64,000 nt of DNA from JARRQJ01 sp963810615. Lineage in GTDB: Bacteria; Pseudomonadota; Gammaproteobacteria; DRLM01. The DNA lies in NCBI GenBank assembly GCA_963810615.1, contig CAWEOA010000001.1, positions 62,001 through 126,000 on the forward strand, in the 5' to 3' direction. The position numbers were made by a program, and so were the translations under genes. Positions 17,701-26,250 of this stretch are shown one piece after another (the stretch's first letter is position 1; every line of letters starts with the position of its first letter). Under the pieces are notes generated by a model that was not told the origin of the DNA, did no database searches, and worked only from the letters and a program-made list of their open reading frames with translations.

Positions 17701-19039
17701 TGCACAATCCTCTATCGTTTGGGCTGCCCAGAGTGCTTGGGATACCCCTGATGTCGGAACCCGAGTAACACCCACGCCTTTCGATCTCAATGGTGACGGT
17801 TTGCTGGATTTGATGGTGGGTAACTCGAATGGCACCACCTATGGGTATAAGAATACGGGGTCGGCGACAAGCCCGGCTTGGACGGCTATGCCAAGTTGGA
17901 ATGTCGCTCCGCCGACTCCGGGAGCCTGTAGTGGCCAGAGCGGGGCTGCCTCCGACGTAACCAACGCCCGGCCGGCCATCGGCGATATGAATGGTGACGG
18001 TATCGCCGATATCATGCTGGTGGGTTTCCGCTCCGGTATTTGCGCATATCAAAATACGGGGACTAACACGGCTCCGGTATGGACCCGCAATGCGGCCTGG
18101 GATGTCCCCACTGCGGCCACGCCAACTTTAACCAACAAGTTCAATGGGGTGACACTGGCCGACCTGAATGGTGACGGTAAACTCGACTTGATGGTCGGGC
18201 AATCCTCGGGAGCGAACGTGTTCGCATACATGAATACGGGTACGACGGCTGCTCCGGTGTGGACATACACGGCCGCATGGAATTACGTGGCGGGCGCCAG
18301 CATCTCACAGGCTCTGCCGCGATTGGTGGATATCAATGGTGATGGTAAGAAGGATTTGATGATTAGTATTTCTAGCGGTGCGGTTACCGCTATTCAGAAT
18401 ACCGGGAGCCTTACCGTGCCGGCTTGGACCGCGAACAGCGCCTGGGATGTGCCTATCATTGCAGGCACCTTCGCGTCGGCGGGGTTCGGCGATTTTGACG
18501 CAGACGGGCGCGTTGACCTGCTGCTTGGAGATATAAACGGGGTGTCGCACGGTGTGCGCAATACCGGTCCGTATTATGCGAACACCGGTTCTCCGCAGGA
18601 CGGTGTGTATACCTCCAAGGTGATCGACGCGGGTACTCACGGCGGATTTACTACCTTGTCCTATGTGACTTTGGTGCCGTCCGGTACATCGCTTAGTGTT
18701 GACGTTAGAGCCGGGAATACTCCTACACCAGATGGCTCCTGGACTTTGGGTGGCGCATGGTATACGGGAATCTCTGCGGGTGGTGATATCTCTGCCCTGG
18801 GGACAAACCGCTATGTGCAATACAAAGTGAACCTGAGTTCGACCAACAGCAATCTGACACCGGCGTTGTATAGCATCCAGGCCAATACGGCTCCGGCGCC
18901 GGCTACGGCGACACCCGTGGCGGTGGTGGTAGGCGCCAGTGGTGGTGGTGGCGGTGAGCTGGGCATCATTGAGCTGCTGATCATGAGCTTGGCCGCGGGA
19001 ATGTTTGGCGGAGCGCGCCGACGTCGCGGTCCATTCTAG
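14753..19039 (+). CDS. Very large secreted beta-propeller/CARDB/FG-GAP protein with C-terminal sorting tail
   Basis: About 1,428 residues from the ATG at 14753, which directly precedes a good signal peptide (VVPAIAFVAALLIPGYAGAA); a GTG 57 bases upstream is in frame but lacks a ribosome site. Order: an N-terminal beta domain (about 50-290); some eight SBBP-like blade repeats of the form DIAVDSAGNSYVVG...DIVTIKYD (about 300-700); two CARDB adhesion domains (about 705-820, 835-945) with NESNN-type ends; and FG-GAP/VCBS-like repeats with DLNGDGLLDLMVG calcium loops (about 990-1,260). The tail is a Gly-rich stretch, a hydrophobic span and an Arg cluster (GGARRRRGPF), the layout of GlyGly-CTERM sorting signals processed by rhombosortase. 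Likely a cell-surface adhesin or matrix protein. Confidence 0.85.
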   Translation: MSEIVRTTAKKDETVHKAGVWSVVPAIAFVAALLIPGYAGAATSTVTETFDGFTCPGVWVQDPSGTNTSYTRDCGNGWTAYAEDTVNPILGPGLSGSLGNQNVVALDTTANGPSAAPSTPLASALLNTAPDNTPRGVLWLVKSYPVEPGTPIQTIQADVRLKITSTTKMKYGIVIYDGLVTNPSGTTDAATGIPLRSDVLAGQAILSGDPASTTDACYGVAAGQWCAWQTLSVGGQYVVPTSAYITVAFMVVDTSTAQMSFGEVDNIKVSDVVTTADSTLPRNDLAKLWDKNYLASGTDNMAEPADIAVDSAGNSYVVGSAYNGLNYDIVTIKYDDTTSATPVWTRTYNGGSGDQAVAVAIGPAGNVYVIGRSYNGTNNDYVVIKYNPSGTSLWEVPYDHAGQDDVPTSLAVNASGVYVTGSTCGTASACDYATIKLDPNTGGQVWEMTYDGGASTNEVDKAASIKLDVVGNVYVTGTSTGASDDILTIKYDSAGNMLWESRYDSGWNDRAVAFAVDSVGNSYITGITYAGGLPVMITLKYDSSGTRQWANTYSGSASATLPSALVIDSSGSVYITGKTGRVFDHDIVTVKYLSDGSLSWAHTYGNAGFDDWGVDIALDSAGNTFVLGALTRSTGNTDFVTVKYDAAGTPTSAITYDGSTLVDTPVALALGVDTQGDTVPYVTGKSFGLAGLSGIATVRYIKARADLDVTVLDGPASGVVGSSITINNTVLNISDLAAKKYNETGAFDVGLYLSPSISGLPDLNNLTLLATRHVMNLVPGASSPASNTVTIPTSVTEGTYYLVAIADINGTVIEQDESNNSKAAASTIAITANQPDLAVTSLSGPASITRDVPFNVTTTVSNLASPSAGAFRLGIYLSTDANIDTGDILIGSRSIASLAGLASDSATTSVTVPSATVPAGTYYLGVIADDQGAVTESNESNNTAALGGSSNSTLLTTDKNFVAGLPGTNVAVAGSGNSGHVTLAQSSIVWAAQSAWDTPDVGTRVTPTPFDLNGDGLLDLMVGNSNGTTYGYKNTGSATSPAWTAMPSWNVAPPTPGACSGQSGAASDVTNARPAIGDMNGDGIADIMLVGFRSGICAYQNTGTNTAPVWTRNAAWDVPTAATPTLTNKFNGVTLADLNGDGKLDLMVGQSSGANVFAYMNTGTTAAPVWTYTAAWNYVAGASISQALPRLVDINGDGKKDLMISISSGAVTAIQNTGSLTVPAWTANSAWDVPIIAGTFASAGFGDFDADGRVDLLLGDINGVSHGVRNTGPYYANTGSPQDGVYTSKVIDAGTHGGFTTLSYVTLVPSGTSLSVDVRAGNTPTPDGSWTLGGAWYTGISAGGDISALGTNRYVQYKVNLSSTNSNLTPALYSIQANTAPAPATATPVAVVVGASGGGGGELGIIELLIMSLAAGMFGGARRRRGPF

Positions 19040-19724
19040 CTAGCAGAATAGAAAGTGCGGGTTGCCGTTGCCACCGCAGGTAGCGGGTCGCGCAGCGGCG
19101 TGTCTATGCCCGTCAGGAATGTCCGCATTACCGATTTGAGTGAGCCTGGTCTTTCCCGCCTTGCTGGTGAAAGTCCCTGGGGCGGGGAGGCGTGGACGCT
19201 CAACTTCGACGCTACGATCGATGACCTGCCAAAACCCGTTAGGCCCTCAGCCGGCACTGCGCGTAATTTCCATTCTCGGTTACAGCAACAAGCTCCAATA
19301 GGGGCATAGCTGGACGCGCGTTTCTTTATGGTGCTCGCTGTCCGGGATCAATAGCACCACGCCATATCATCGCCGGTTGTGACTCTCCCGTGTCGGAGCA
19401 GAGGGTTGGCGTTAATGCCGGCAATCGGTGTGGGTATAAGCGTAAGCGGCAAGCTTCGCGGTTCACACAGTTTGGGCTTGATCGGTGAACCATTCATGTG
19501 GCCGCCGCATCTCCCCGACCGGTCACAATGAATGCCTTAGGCAGAGACCACGGTAATCGGCCGCTTGGCCAATAGCGGTTCGGTATTCGCGTCAGCGTGG
19601 CTAGGTGGAATTCCCGGAGAATTCCGCCTACGCGTGATTCCCTATGTTAATGAGCAAGGACCCGCAGTCCATCCGTGGTCTGCGTTGTTGCTAAGGTCTG
19701 AAGCTTATATCGGGAATCAAAGAG
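19040..19724. other. Non-coding stretch between convergent genes
   Basis: About 685 GC-rich bases between two convergent secreted repeat-protein genes. No gene or terminator with a T-run was found; short open frames on both strands look accidental. Confidence 0.45.
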
Positions 19725-22653
19725 TCACAGCCGTGCATAGGACGGCTGACTGCGCAGCGACCGGAAGCGTGAACCCCTGGCAAGGCCGGCTAGGGCCAGG
19801 AGCAGCAGCATCGGTACGCCGAGCGCGCCGCCACCTCCGCCGCCCGTGCTTGAGGCGGGGGTCGGGGTGGTTCCTCCCGTCACGGTGGTGGAGGGCGGGG
19901 GCAGGGTTTGACTAGCGCTCAATGTATAGCTGGCGGAAAGGGTATCGATCTCATTGCTCGTCACGGTAGCGGTTGCCGTGAGCTGACTGGCGGTGGTTAG
20001 CGTGCCGGAGATCGAAATCGTTTGACTGGCGCCAATGGATAAATCGCTCAAGGAGCAGGTAAACAACTTATGGCCATCATATTGACAGCTGTTTGAATCA
20101 TACGTGGGCAGATACAATGTATCCGGTGTCGATAAATCGACAGTGAGTCCAATCCCTGTCGCCGGGTCCGGCCCCAGATTGGCCACAATGATGGAGTAAG
20201 TGAGTGAATCACCTAACGCCGGCGCCGTGTTGCTTTGGAGGTCATTGCTAGGGTGAGCGGCGATAGTAACGCTCAAATTGGCGACGGGGGCGATGCGGGT
20301 GACGAAGGCGTCAAAGCCCAGTCCGCCGCTTTGTTGATTACTATTATTCACTAGCTGGGCCGCGTCGGACGTTACCGGGAAGGTAAATGAGGGGGTGTAG
20401 CCGACCACATAGGCCTTGTCGGTGGTGGCGACGGCGATGCCTTGGCCTTGATCATCCAGTTCGCCACCCAGATAGGTGGAGTAATGGAGGGTGGTGCCTG
20501 AGGGTTCGATGCTGGTGACAAAGGCATCCTTGGCGCTGGCGTTGAAGTTCTTATTAAACGCGGCCTGCAAGTTGGTCGCGGACTGGGTGGGGAAATCAGT
20601 GGAGGTGGTACTGCCGGTGACATAGGCGCGGCCGGTGGTGCTGTCCACGGCGATGGCCGTGGCGCCGTCCTCGCCGCTGCCGCCCAGGTAGGTGGAATAG
20701 GCCAGGTCATATTTGTCGGTTGCCACGGGGCTGAACTTGGCGACAAAGGCATCGCCCAGGGTGCTTCCACCTCCGCCGTAAGCGGATTGGATCGCGTTCA
20801 GGATTGGGAAGTCGCTGGAGGTAGTTGCACCGGTGATATAGATATTGCCGCCAGTATCGACGGCGATGCCGGTGGCCTTGTCGACAAAATTGCCGGTGTT
20901 TGTATTGGTGTCGCTGCCGCCGAAGTAACTGGCGTAGAGCAGGCCGCTTGACCCGGTGACGGCTGGGATCGAGCTTGTAGAAATAGGCGTCCTGTGATCC
21001 GTTTAACGATGCTTGGATGGCGTTGGCGGTGGGGAAACCTGTGCCGGCAAATTTGTCGGCACTGGCGGCGGTCCAGCCCGCCACATAAGCGATATTGCTG
21101 CTGTCCACGGCCACGGCAGTGGCATAGGTGGTGCCAACGCCGACAGGCAGCGCCGCTGAGTGTGCAACCCAGATAGGTGGAGTACACCAACTGAGCTGTA
21201 CCGGTTCGGCTGGGATCCAGCTTGAAGAAGAAGCCGGAATACAAACCTGGCAGGCATGATTAGTTGTTTTCTGCAAGGCGTCGGGGGTGGTCGGGAAGGG
21301 CCCGCTGGAGATTGAAGTTGTGTATCCCGCCACATAGGCGTTGCCCGTGCTGTCGACGGCGATGCCCAGGCCTTCCTCAACCAAGCCGCCACCCACGCAA
21401 GTGGAATAGTTCATCTGCCCATTGTTGGCGTTGAAGATAGTGACAAACACATCGGAGTTGGTGAGTGGGGCAGCTTGGTATATAAGCCATGCAGAGTCGG
21501 AAAGCGGCTTCCCCCCGTGTATGCGGTTCCCCCTGTCACATAGATCAATTCCTGGCCGTTGATGTTCGCAACGGCGATGCTGTTACCCTTTCTCACCACC
21601 GAGCGGCTCACTAACGCCGTCGGAACCCAAATAGGTGGAAAAGATGACGGTTCCCGTCTTGCTGATCTTGGTGACGAAGGCATCAGTATTTACCGCTGGT
21701 GCTAAGTGAGTATGCTGTTCTGTTGCCCCTGGAAAGTCCGTTGACAAGCGTCGAACCGGTGACATAGATATTGCCGTCCCCATCCACGGCGACGGCCTGT
21801 GCCTTATCGTCGTTACTGAACCGCCCAGATAGCTGGAATAGGACAGGGCGGGATCGATGATCAGGGGATGGCGGTGATCATAGTCGCCCAGGGCGAGGCT
21901 GACGATGTGCTTGTGCAGCGTATAGCGGGCCGATACGGGAACCCGCTTGCCCGCGATGTCCTGATAGGCATAGGGCGCATGTTGGATCAATTGCGCCTTG
22001 CCGGCGCTGATAAGTAGTTCACCTTTCGGGTTCACCTGCAGCTTGTCGGCGCCGTCGAAGCCCAGCCGGATGTCCCGCGGGTCGCCTCCCGCGGCGACAT
22101 TGAAGTCGTATTCGAGCAGGCCCTCTTTGCCGTAATAGACCATATCGATGCCGGGGTAGACTCCGGTGGCGGCGACCTTGGCATAGGTCGGGATATTGGT
22201 GTGCCAGCGGGCGGGATCATTGCCGACGTAGTAATTGTGGCGGCCGGGGAGGGGGGTCTGGCCTACTGTTTTGGCATGAGCGGCAGCACCGAGCAGGCGC
22301 ATGCGTAAGGGCTTGGGGTTGCCGGCGGCGGAAGACGGGCTTTTCAAGGCCAGGACGGCCTCCGTGGGGCGGAGATAGAGCAGATAACCCTTGCCCCGGG
22401 CGAGAAACTCTACATTATTACCGCCAGCCTGACCCTGGTTGGGCTCGAAGGCCAGGGCTTGGGTGGGGACCGTAATTTGCTCGGCGGCTGAACTGGGGAG
22501 ACTGATCAATCCGCAGAGAAAAAAGGCCATTCCAGTCAAGAAATGGATATACCCGTGGTGTAGAGAGGTTTTCACGGCCTTTCGCAACGGTGGATGGGGG
22601 AGGGTTGGCCGAGAGATCCGCAGGAATACCCAAGAATAGAGGGGGGATGGCAT
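19725..22653 (-). pseudogene. Secreted SBBP beta-propeller protein gene broken by many frameshifts
   Basis: Read from 22653 leftwards, one long protein is recognisable but spread over all three frames. The N-terminal part has a signal peptide, then the conserved leader domain of SBBP-repeat proteins (QALAFEPNQGQAGGN, GRHNYYVGNDPARWHTN, YPGIDMVYYG). Blade repeats of the type YSTYLGG...GIAVDSTGNAYVAGYT follow, then a DUF11-like domain (about residues 170-275 of the last piece) and a Gly-rich/hydrophobic/Arg tail (TGGGGGGALGVPMLLLLALA) resembling GlyGly-CTERM. I count at least seven frame changes, near 21820, 21740, 21600, 21480, 21225, 21165 and 20965. Between shifts the protein sequence is well kept, so the breakage is recent or due to sequencing errors. 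Confidence 0.75.
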
Positions 22654-23170
22654 TTAGATGGTTCCTTTTATTCCTTCAACTGCCCAGGATCAATTCTATG
22701 TTTTATGGTAACCGTCATATCATAATACTAATATGCGGCGGTTTTTTACGGGATATTTGAGTAGCGGCAATGCAATTTTGTTCAAATCCATATGGAAAAT
22801 AAAAAAGTGTAATCAAGGAGCGGATTGGGCGTTTGTTGCGGTTGATGTTGGTTTTTTTGATATCTGAAGTGAGTCGTTCTTTTTATTTTCATTTTAATTA
22901 ATAAGTTATAGAATTTTCGCATGATTGATTTGCGGTGCTTAGCTTGCCGGATTATCCCTGGAGTTTTGCCTGGGAATCGCCTTTCTACATTGAATTTACA
23001 TAAAACTTACAGTTACCTTTCATGCGTTGCGAATGTTCCTGGGGAGGCGTACAAACATATGTGTGGGCAAGTTCATATGCGGCACAAATTGTCGAGATGA
23101 TTAGCTCACGAGAAATATAACGCATTTATACAAACACGCGTTTTATCCAAATTTACTGGAGGAAAAAATT
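22654..23170. other. AT-rich upstream region of the amyloid-like cassette
   Basis: About 515 AT-rich bases with no gene. It separates the broken SBBP gene (minus) from cassette copy A (plus) and contains the shared upstream element described at 22995-23031. Confidence 0.55.
22995..23031 (+). promoter_or_regulatory. Upstream element shared with cassette copy B
   Basis: TTTACATAA at 22995 and CCTTTCATGCGTTGCG ending at 23031 recur upstream of copy B (24810-24859). They lie outside the near-identical duplicated block, in otherwise diverged sequence. TTTACA starts 176 bases before the ATG in both places. A promoter or activator site is inferred. Confidence 0.4.
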
Positions 23171-23608
23171 ATGAAGATGAAGCCCATTGCCTTAGTTGTG
23201 GCTGGTATGGCTGCAGCGACCCTGCTGTCAGCTCCCGTGTTTGCCGCCAAGGTTTCCTTGAGCGACAAAGCGATCGACGAAGTTTCCGGTAAAGCCAACG
23301 ACTACACCTTCAGCAGCGATTCCACTGCTACCGTGTCATTGGCCAGCGACGCCAGCGCGAACATCCAGTTCGACTGGTACCAATGGACGGACTTGCACAC
23401 CGCTGATGCCAGCACCAACAAGGGTGCGAACGATCAGTCCGGTTCAGCCTCTGTAGTTCAGCAGAACATTGCTGGCCAAGCCAATGCCCTGATCTGGGGT
23501 TCGGCCGGTCAGAACGTGCTGACCAACACCGAAGGTACCGGTGGCGTTGGCGTCGGTAACGACCAGACCAACATGTCCTACGGCGTGTTCGCCGGCGGTG
23601 GTTTCTAA
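23171..23608 (+). CDS. Secreted amyloid-subunit-like protein, type 1 (copy A)
   Basis: A 145-residue protein. The Sec signal ends at PVFA-AK (25/26). The mature N-terminus carries the leader-like motif VSLSDKAIDEVSGKAN, then a Ser/Thr/Asp stretch, the family signature WYQWTDLHTADASTNKG (residues 69-85), the polar segment NDQSGSASVVQQNIAGQAN, and an end in FAGGGF. GGAGG lies eight bases before the ATG. The next gene starts 34 bases after the stop and belongs to the same family. Mature size is about 12 kDa. The repeated Gln/Asn spacing (QSG-x5-VQQN-x5-AN-x3-WG-x3-Q) is reminiscent of curli and Fap repeats. I propose a fibre subunit secreted through the barrel encoded at 28193; this is inference. 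Confidence 0.78.
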   Translation: MKMKPIALVVAGMAAATLLSAPVFAAKVSLSDKAIDEVSGKANDYTFSSDSTATVSLASDASANIQFDWYQWTDLHTADASTNKGANDQSGSASVVQQNIAGQANALIWGSAGQNVLTNTEGTGGVGVGNDQTNMSYGVFAGGGF

Positions 23609-23642
23609 GCACATAACAAACTATACGTAGGAGATATTATCT

Positions 23643-24059
23643 ATGAAGACGAACATGCTTACTTTAGCATCAGCTGCTGCCCTGACCATGTCACTGGCTC
23701 TGCCCGCGTTTGCCGGCACCACTGCTCTGACCGACGAAGCCCTGGACGCTGTTTCAGGTAAGGCCAACACTGCAACCGTTGGTGGCTTGAATAGCGCCAG
23801 CGTCACCGGCAGCACCCTGAATGGCAACATCCAGGTTGGCTACTACCAATGGGATGACGATCACAGCGCCGACGCCAGCACCAACAAGGGCGGCAACTTG
23901 CAATCAGGTGATGCCTCCGCTGTTCAGCAGAACGGCACTGCGGTCGGCAATACCCTGGCTTGGGGTGCGGTATCTCAGTCAATCACCACCAACAACGCCG
24001 ACATCGGCAACGACCAAGCGATGGAATCATGGGCGACCATGTACATCGGTGGTTTCTAA
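23643..24059 (+). CDS. Secreted amyloid-subunit-like protein, type 2 (copy A)
   Basis: A 138-residue protein with a Sec signal (cleavage in PAFA-GT, 24/25), leader-like motif ALTDEALDAVSGKAN, signature YYQWDDDHSADASTNKGGNL, polar segment QSGDASAVQQNGTAVGNTL, QSITTNNADIGN, and terminal MYIGGF. AGGAG sits about nine bases before the ATG. It is the second gene of the duplicated cassette and the closest relative of the solitary 12507 gene. Type 1 and type 2 always occur together in the cassette, which suggests two cooperating subunits, as with major and minor fibre proteins. A strong terminator follows at 24177. Function is inferred from composition and neighbours only. Confidence 0.78.
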   Translation: MKTNMLTLASAAALTMSLALPAFAGTTALTDEALDAVSGKANTATVGGLNSASVTGSTLNGNIQVGYYQWDDDHSADASTNKGGNLQSGDASAVQQNGTAVGNTLAWGAVSQSITTNNADIGNDQAMESWATMYIGGF

Positions 24060-24176
24060 TATACTGGCATAGTCCTTGTATATTGTTGTTTGGTTGAAAT
24101 AACTATAAAGCATTGTAATAGTGCTAGTGAAAAATGCGGTCCGCGGAGTTCATCTCCGTAAACCGTGACTTAAGGG

Positions 24177-24210
24177 AGGGGAGGGGTATGTATATACCCC
24201 TCCCCTTTTG
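24177..24210 (+). terminator. Rho-independent terminator of cassette copy A
   Basis: A 13-bp perfect stem, AGGGGAGGGGTAT (24177-24189) against ATACCCCTCCCCT (24194-24206), with a GTAT loop and a TTTTGTTT tail, about 118 bases after the stop codon. Confidence 0.9.
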
Positions 24211-24214
24211 TTTG

Positions 24215-24953
24215 GGGGCGATATAACAAATTCCACGATTGATCATTATCGCTACGTTCGCTGAAGATGGGATAAATCCGCGCGGTTGGTAGTGTAAGCT
24301 GAACGCGTGTTCAGCCAGCGAATGGCAGCCGGAATATCCCCTCAGTGTTCAGCGTCATCAGATCTCCCCCCCTCCCGGATCGTCCAGCAGCTGTGCTGTG
24401 GCTTGTGTGCTAATTCTGACGTTTGTAACTCGAAATATCCGCATAAAGGGGGATTCCAGACTCTGTCGGCGGGTTCCTGATCGGAAAAGAGGGAATGAAA
24501 AGCCGGTATTGCTGTTGGCGCGAGAGTTTCAAAATCGAGAGTATTCTTCCCCGCCCTGGAAGCGTTTCTTCGAGAATTGATAAGGCGCGGAGATATCCCG
24601 CATACCGATCATACTTTAGGTGCGGGTGCGGGCTGTTCTGTAATTTCTTTCTCTGCGATTAGCTTAGAATACCGTATGTGAATAGGTCGATCTTTAGGTG
24701 GCGGAATTTAAAATTATCATAAAAATCAAAGTATTGATTTTTATTTTTGGTGTTATTTTATTTTATGAATTACCGAGTGGAATCTTATTTTTTAAAGTAT
24801 TGGCTAATGTTTACATAACTTTTTTAACCAAAGCTTACGGGCGCCTTTCGTGCGTTGCGCAAGCCTTGGAATAAGCGTAAAACTAATCTTCGTGAATCAG
24901 TTCATGGTCGGCTGTGGATAGTGGATGAGCTGCATCACAAATATAAATAACGT
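24215..24953. other. Non-coding spacer between cassette copies
   Basis: About 740 bases unique to this position. No gene was found. The right half becomes very AT-rich and carries the second copy of the upstream element (24810-24859). No remnants of a third cassette were seen. Confidence 0.55.
24810..24859 (+). promoter_or_regulatory. Upstream element shared with cassette copy A
   Basis: TTTACATAA at 24810 and CCTTTCGTGCGTTGCG ending at 24859 match the element before copy A; the spacing between the two parts is 13 bases longer here. The surrounding sequence is otherwise different, which argues for selection on these two blocks. Confidence 0.4.
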
Positions 24954-24985
24954 GTTTTATCCAAATTTACTGGAGGAATTAAATT

Positions 24986-25423
24986 ATGAAGATGAAGCCC
25001 ATTGCCTTAGTTGTGGCTGGTATGGCTGCAGCGACCCTGCTGTCAGCTCCCGTGTTTGCCGCCAAGGTTTCCTTGAGCGACAAAGCGATCGACGAAGTTT
25101 CCGGTAAAGCCAACGACTACACCTTCAGCAGCGATTCCACTGCTACCGTGTCATTGGCCAGCGACGCCAGCGCGAACATCCAGTTCGACTGGTACCAATG
25201 GACGGACTTGCACACCGCTGATGCCAGCACCAACAAGGGTGCGAACGATCAGTCCGGTTCCGCTTCGCAAGTTCAGCAGAACATTGCTGGCCAAGCTAAC
25301 GCCCTGATCTGGGGTTCAGCCGGTCAGAACGTGCTGACCAACACCGAAGGTACCGGTGGCGTTGGCGTCGGTAACGACCAGACCAACATGTCCTACGGCG
25401 TGTTCGCCGGCGGTGGTTTCTAA
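24986..25423 (+). CDS. Secreted amyloid-subunit-like protein, type 1 (copy B)
   Basis: A 145-residue protein identical to the 23171 product except for Gln instead of Val at residue 95, so that the polar segment reads SGSASQVQQN. The signal peptide, leader-like motif, signature and GGGF end are unchanged. The V95Q change arises from three adjacent base differences (GTA against CAA), with silent changes close by, which looks more like selection or a short conversion tract than random error. It is read with the type 2 gene 34 bases downstream. Confidence 0.78.
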   Translation: MKMKPIALVVAGMAAATLLSAPVFAAKVSLSDKAIDEVSGKANDYTFSSDSTATVSLASDASANIQFDWYQWTDLHTADASTNKGANDQSGSASQVQQNIAGQANALIWGSAGQNVLTNTEGTGGVGVGNDQTNMSYGVFAGGGF

Positions 25424-25457
25424 GCACATAACAAACTATACGTAGGAGATATTATCT

Positions 25458-25874
25458 ATGAAGACGAACATGCTTACTTTAGCATCAGCTGCTGCCCTGA
25501 CCATGTCACTGGCTCTGCCCGCGTTTGCCGGCACCACTGCTCTGACCGACGAAGCCCTGGACGCTGTTTCAGGTAAGGCCAACACTGCAACCGTTGGTGG
25601 CTTGAATAGCGCCAGCGTTACCGGCAGCACCCTGAATGGCAACATCCAGGTTGGCTACTACCAATGGGATGACGATCACAGCGCCGACGCCAGCACCAAC
25701 AAGGGCGGCAACTTGCAATCAGGTGATGCCTCCGCTGTTCAGCAGAACGGCACTGCGGTCGGCAATACCCTGGCTTGGGGTGCGGTATCTCAGTCAATCA
25801 CCACCAACAACGCCGACATCGGCAACGACCAAGCGATGGAATCATGGGCGACCATGTACATCGGTGGTTTCTAA
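25458..25874 (+). CDS. Secreted amyloid-subunit-like protein, type 2 (copy B)
   Basis: A 138-residue protein identical in amino-acid sequence to the 23643 product; only a silent change is visible. It has the same AGGAG ribosome site and spacing. It closes the second cassette and is followed by a copy of the terminator at 25993. Retaining two identical genes suggests a demand for high dosage, as expected of a structural subunit. Confidence 0.78.
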   Translation: MKTNMLTLASAAALTMSLALPAFAGTTALTDEALDAVSGKANTATVGGLNSASVTGSTLNGNIQVGYYQWDDDHSADASTNKGGNLQSGDASAVQQNGTAVGNTLAWGAVSQSITTNNADIGNDQAMESWATMYIGGF

Positions 25875-26250
25875 TATACTGGCATAGTCCTTGTATATTG
25901 TTGTTTGGTTGAAATAACTATAAAGCATTGTAATAGTGCTAGTGAAAAATGCGGTCCGCGGAGTTCATCTCCGTAAACCGTGACTTAAGGGAGGGGTGGG
26001 GTATGTATATACCCCTCCCCTTTTGTTTGTGGGAGATAAGCAGAATCATTCATTTTGATCTTAGAATGAATGCTACGATTGTCGATGGAGGGGGCGGTCT
26101 GCGAGGTTCCTTGTTGCATCGCAGCTCTAGTGGCATTAAAGTGTTGATCGCCCTCTTACAAATAGCTGATAAGTGTCGATAAGGGTTGTTATTAGTGCCG
26201 CGATATTGGAATATGGCGGTATGGGCCTCTAAACGGGTGGAGCGACAATT
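25875..26250. other. Gap between cassette copy B and the coupled three-gene set
   Basis: About 375 bases holding the copy B terminator (25993-26025) and, after it, some 220 bases of unique sequence that should contain the promoter of the 26251 gene. No gene was seen. Confidence 0.5.
25993..26025 (+). terminator. Rho-independent terminator of cassette copy B
   Basis: Same hairpin as copy A, but one base change gives a T-T mismatch inside the stem (GGGGTGGGGTAT against ATACCCCTCCCC). The TTTTGTTT tail is kept. The weaker stem may allow some read-through towards 26251. Confidence 0.8.

Larger units (their letters stand above)
23140..24214 (+). repeat. Duplicated two-gene cassette, copy A
   Basis: This 1,075-base block is almost identical to 24954-26029. 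It covers a short leader (GTTTTATCCAAATTTACTGG), both small secreted-protein genes and the shared terminator. By eye fewer than about 15 differences exist, including a short indel in the leader, a few silent changes and one changed residue. Identity stops sharply after the TTTTGTTTG that follows the terminator. No inverted repeats or transposase flank it. Confidence 0.95.
24954..26029 (+). repeat. Duplicated two-gene cassette, copy B
   Basis: Second copy of the block at 23140-24214, offset by 1,814-1,815 bases. Differences from copy A include the leader (GGAGGAATTAAATT against GGAGGAAAAAATT), three or four silent changes, V95Q in the type 1 protein and one base in the terminator stem. Confidence 0.95.

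Noticed and set aside
19725..22653. Programmed frameshifting in the SBBP gene
   Set aside because: At least seven shifts in both directions with no repeated slippery sequence; decay or sequence error is simpler.
23140..26029. The duplication as an insertion sequence or composite transposon
   Set aside because: No transposase, terminal inverted repeats or target-site duplication could be seen at the borders.
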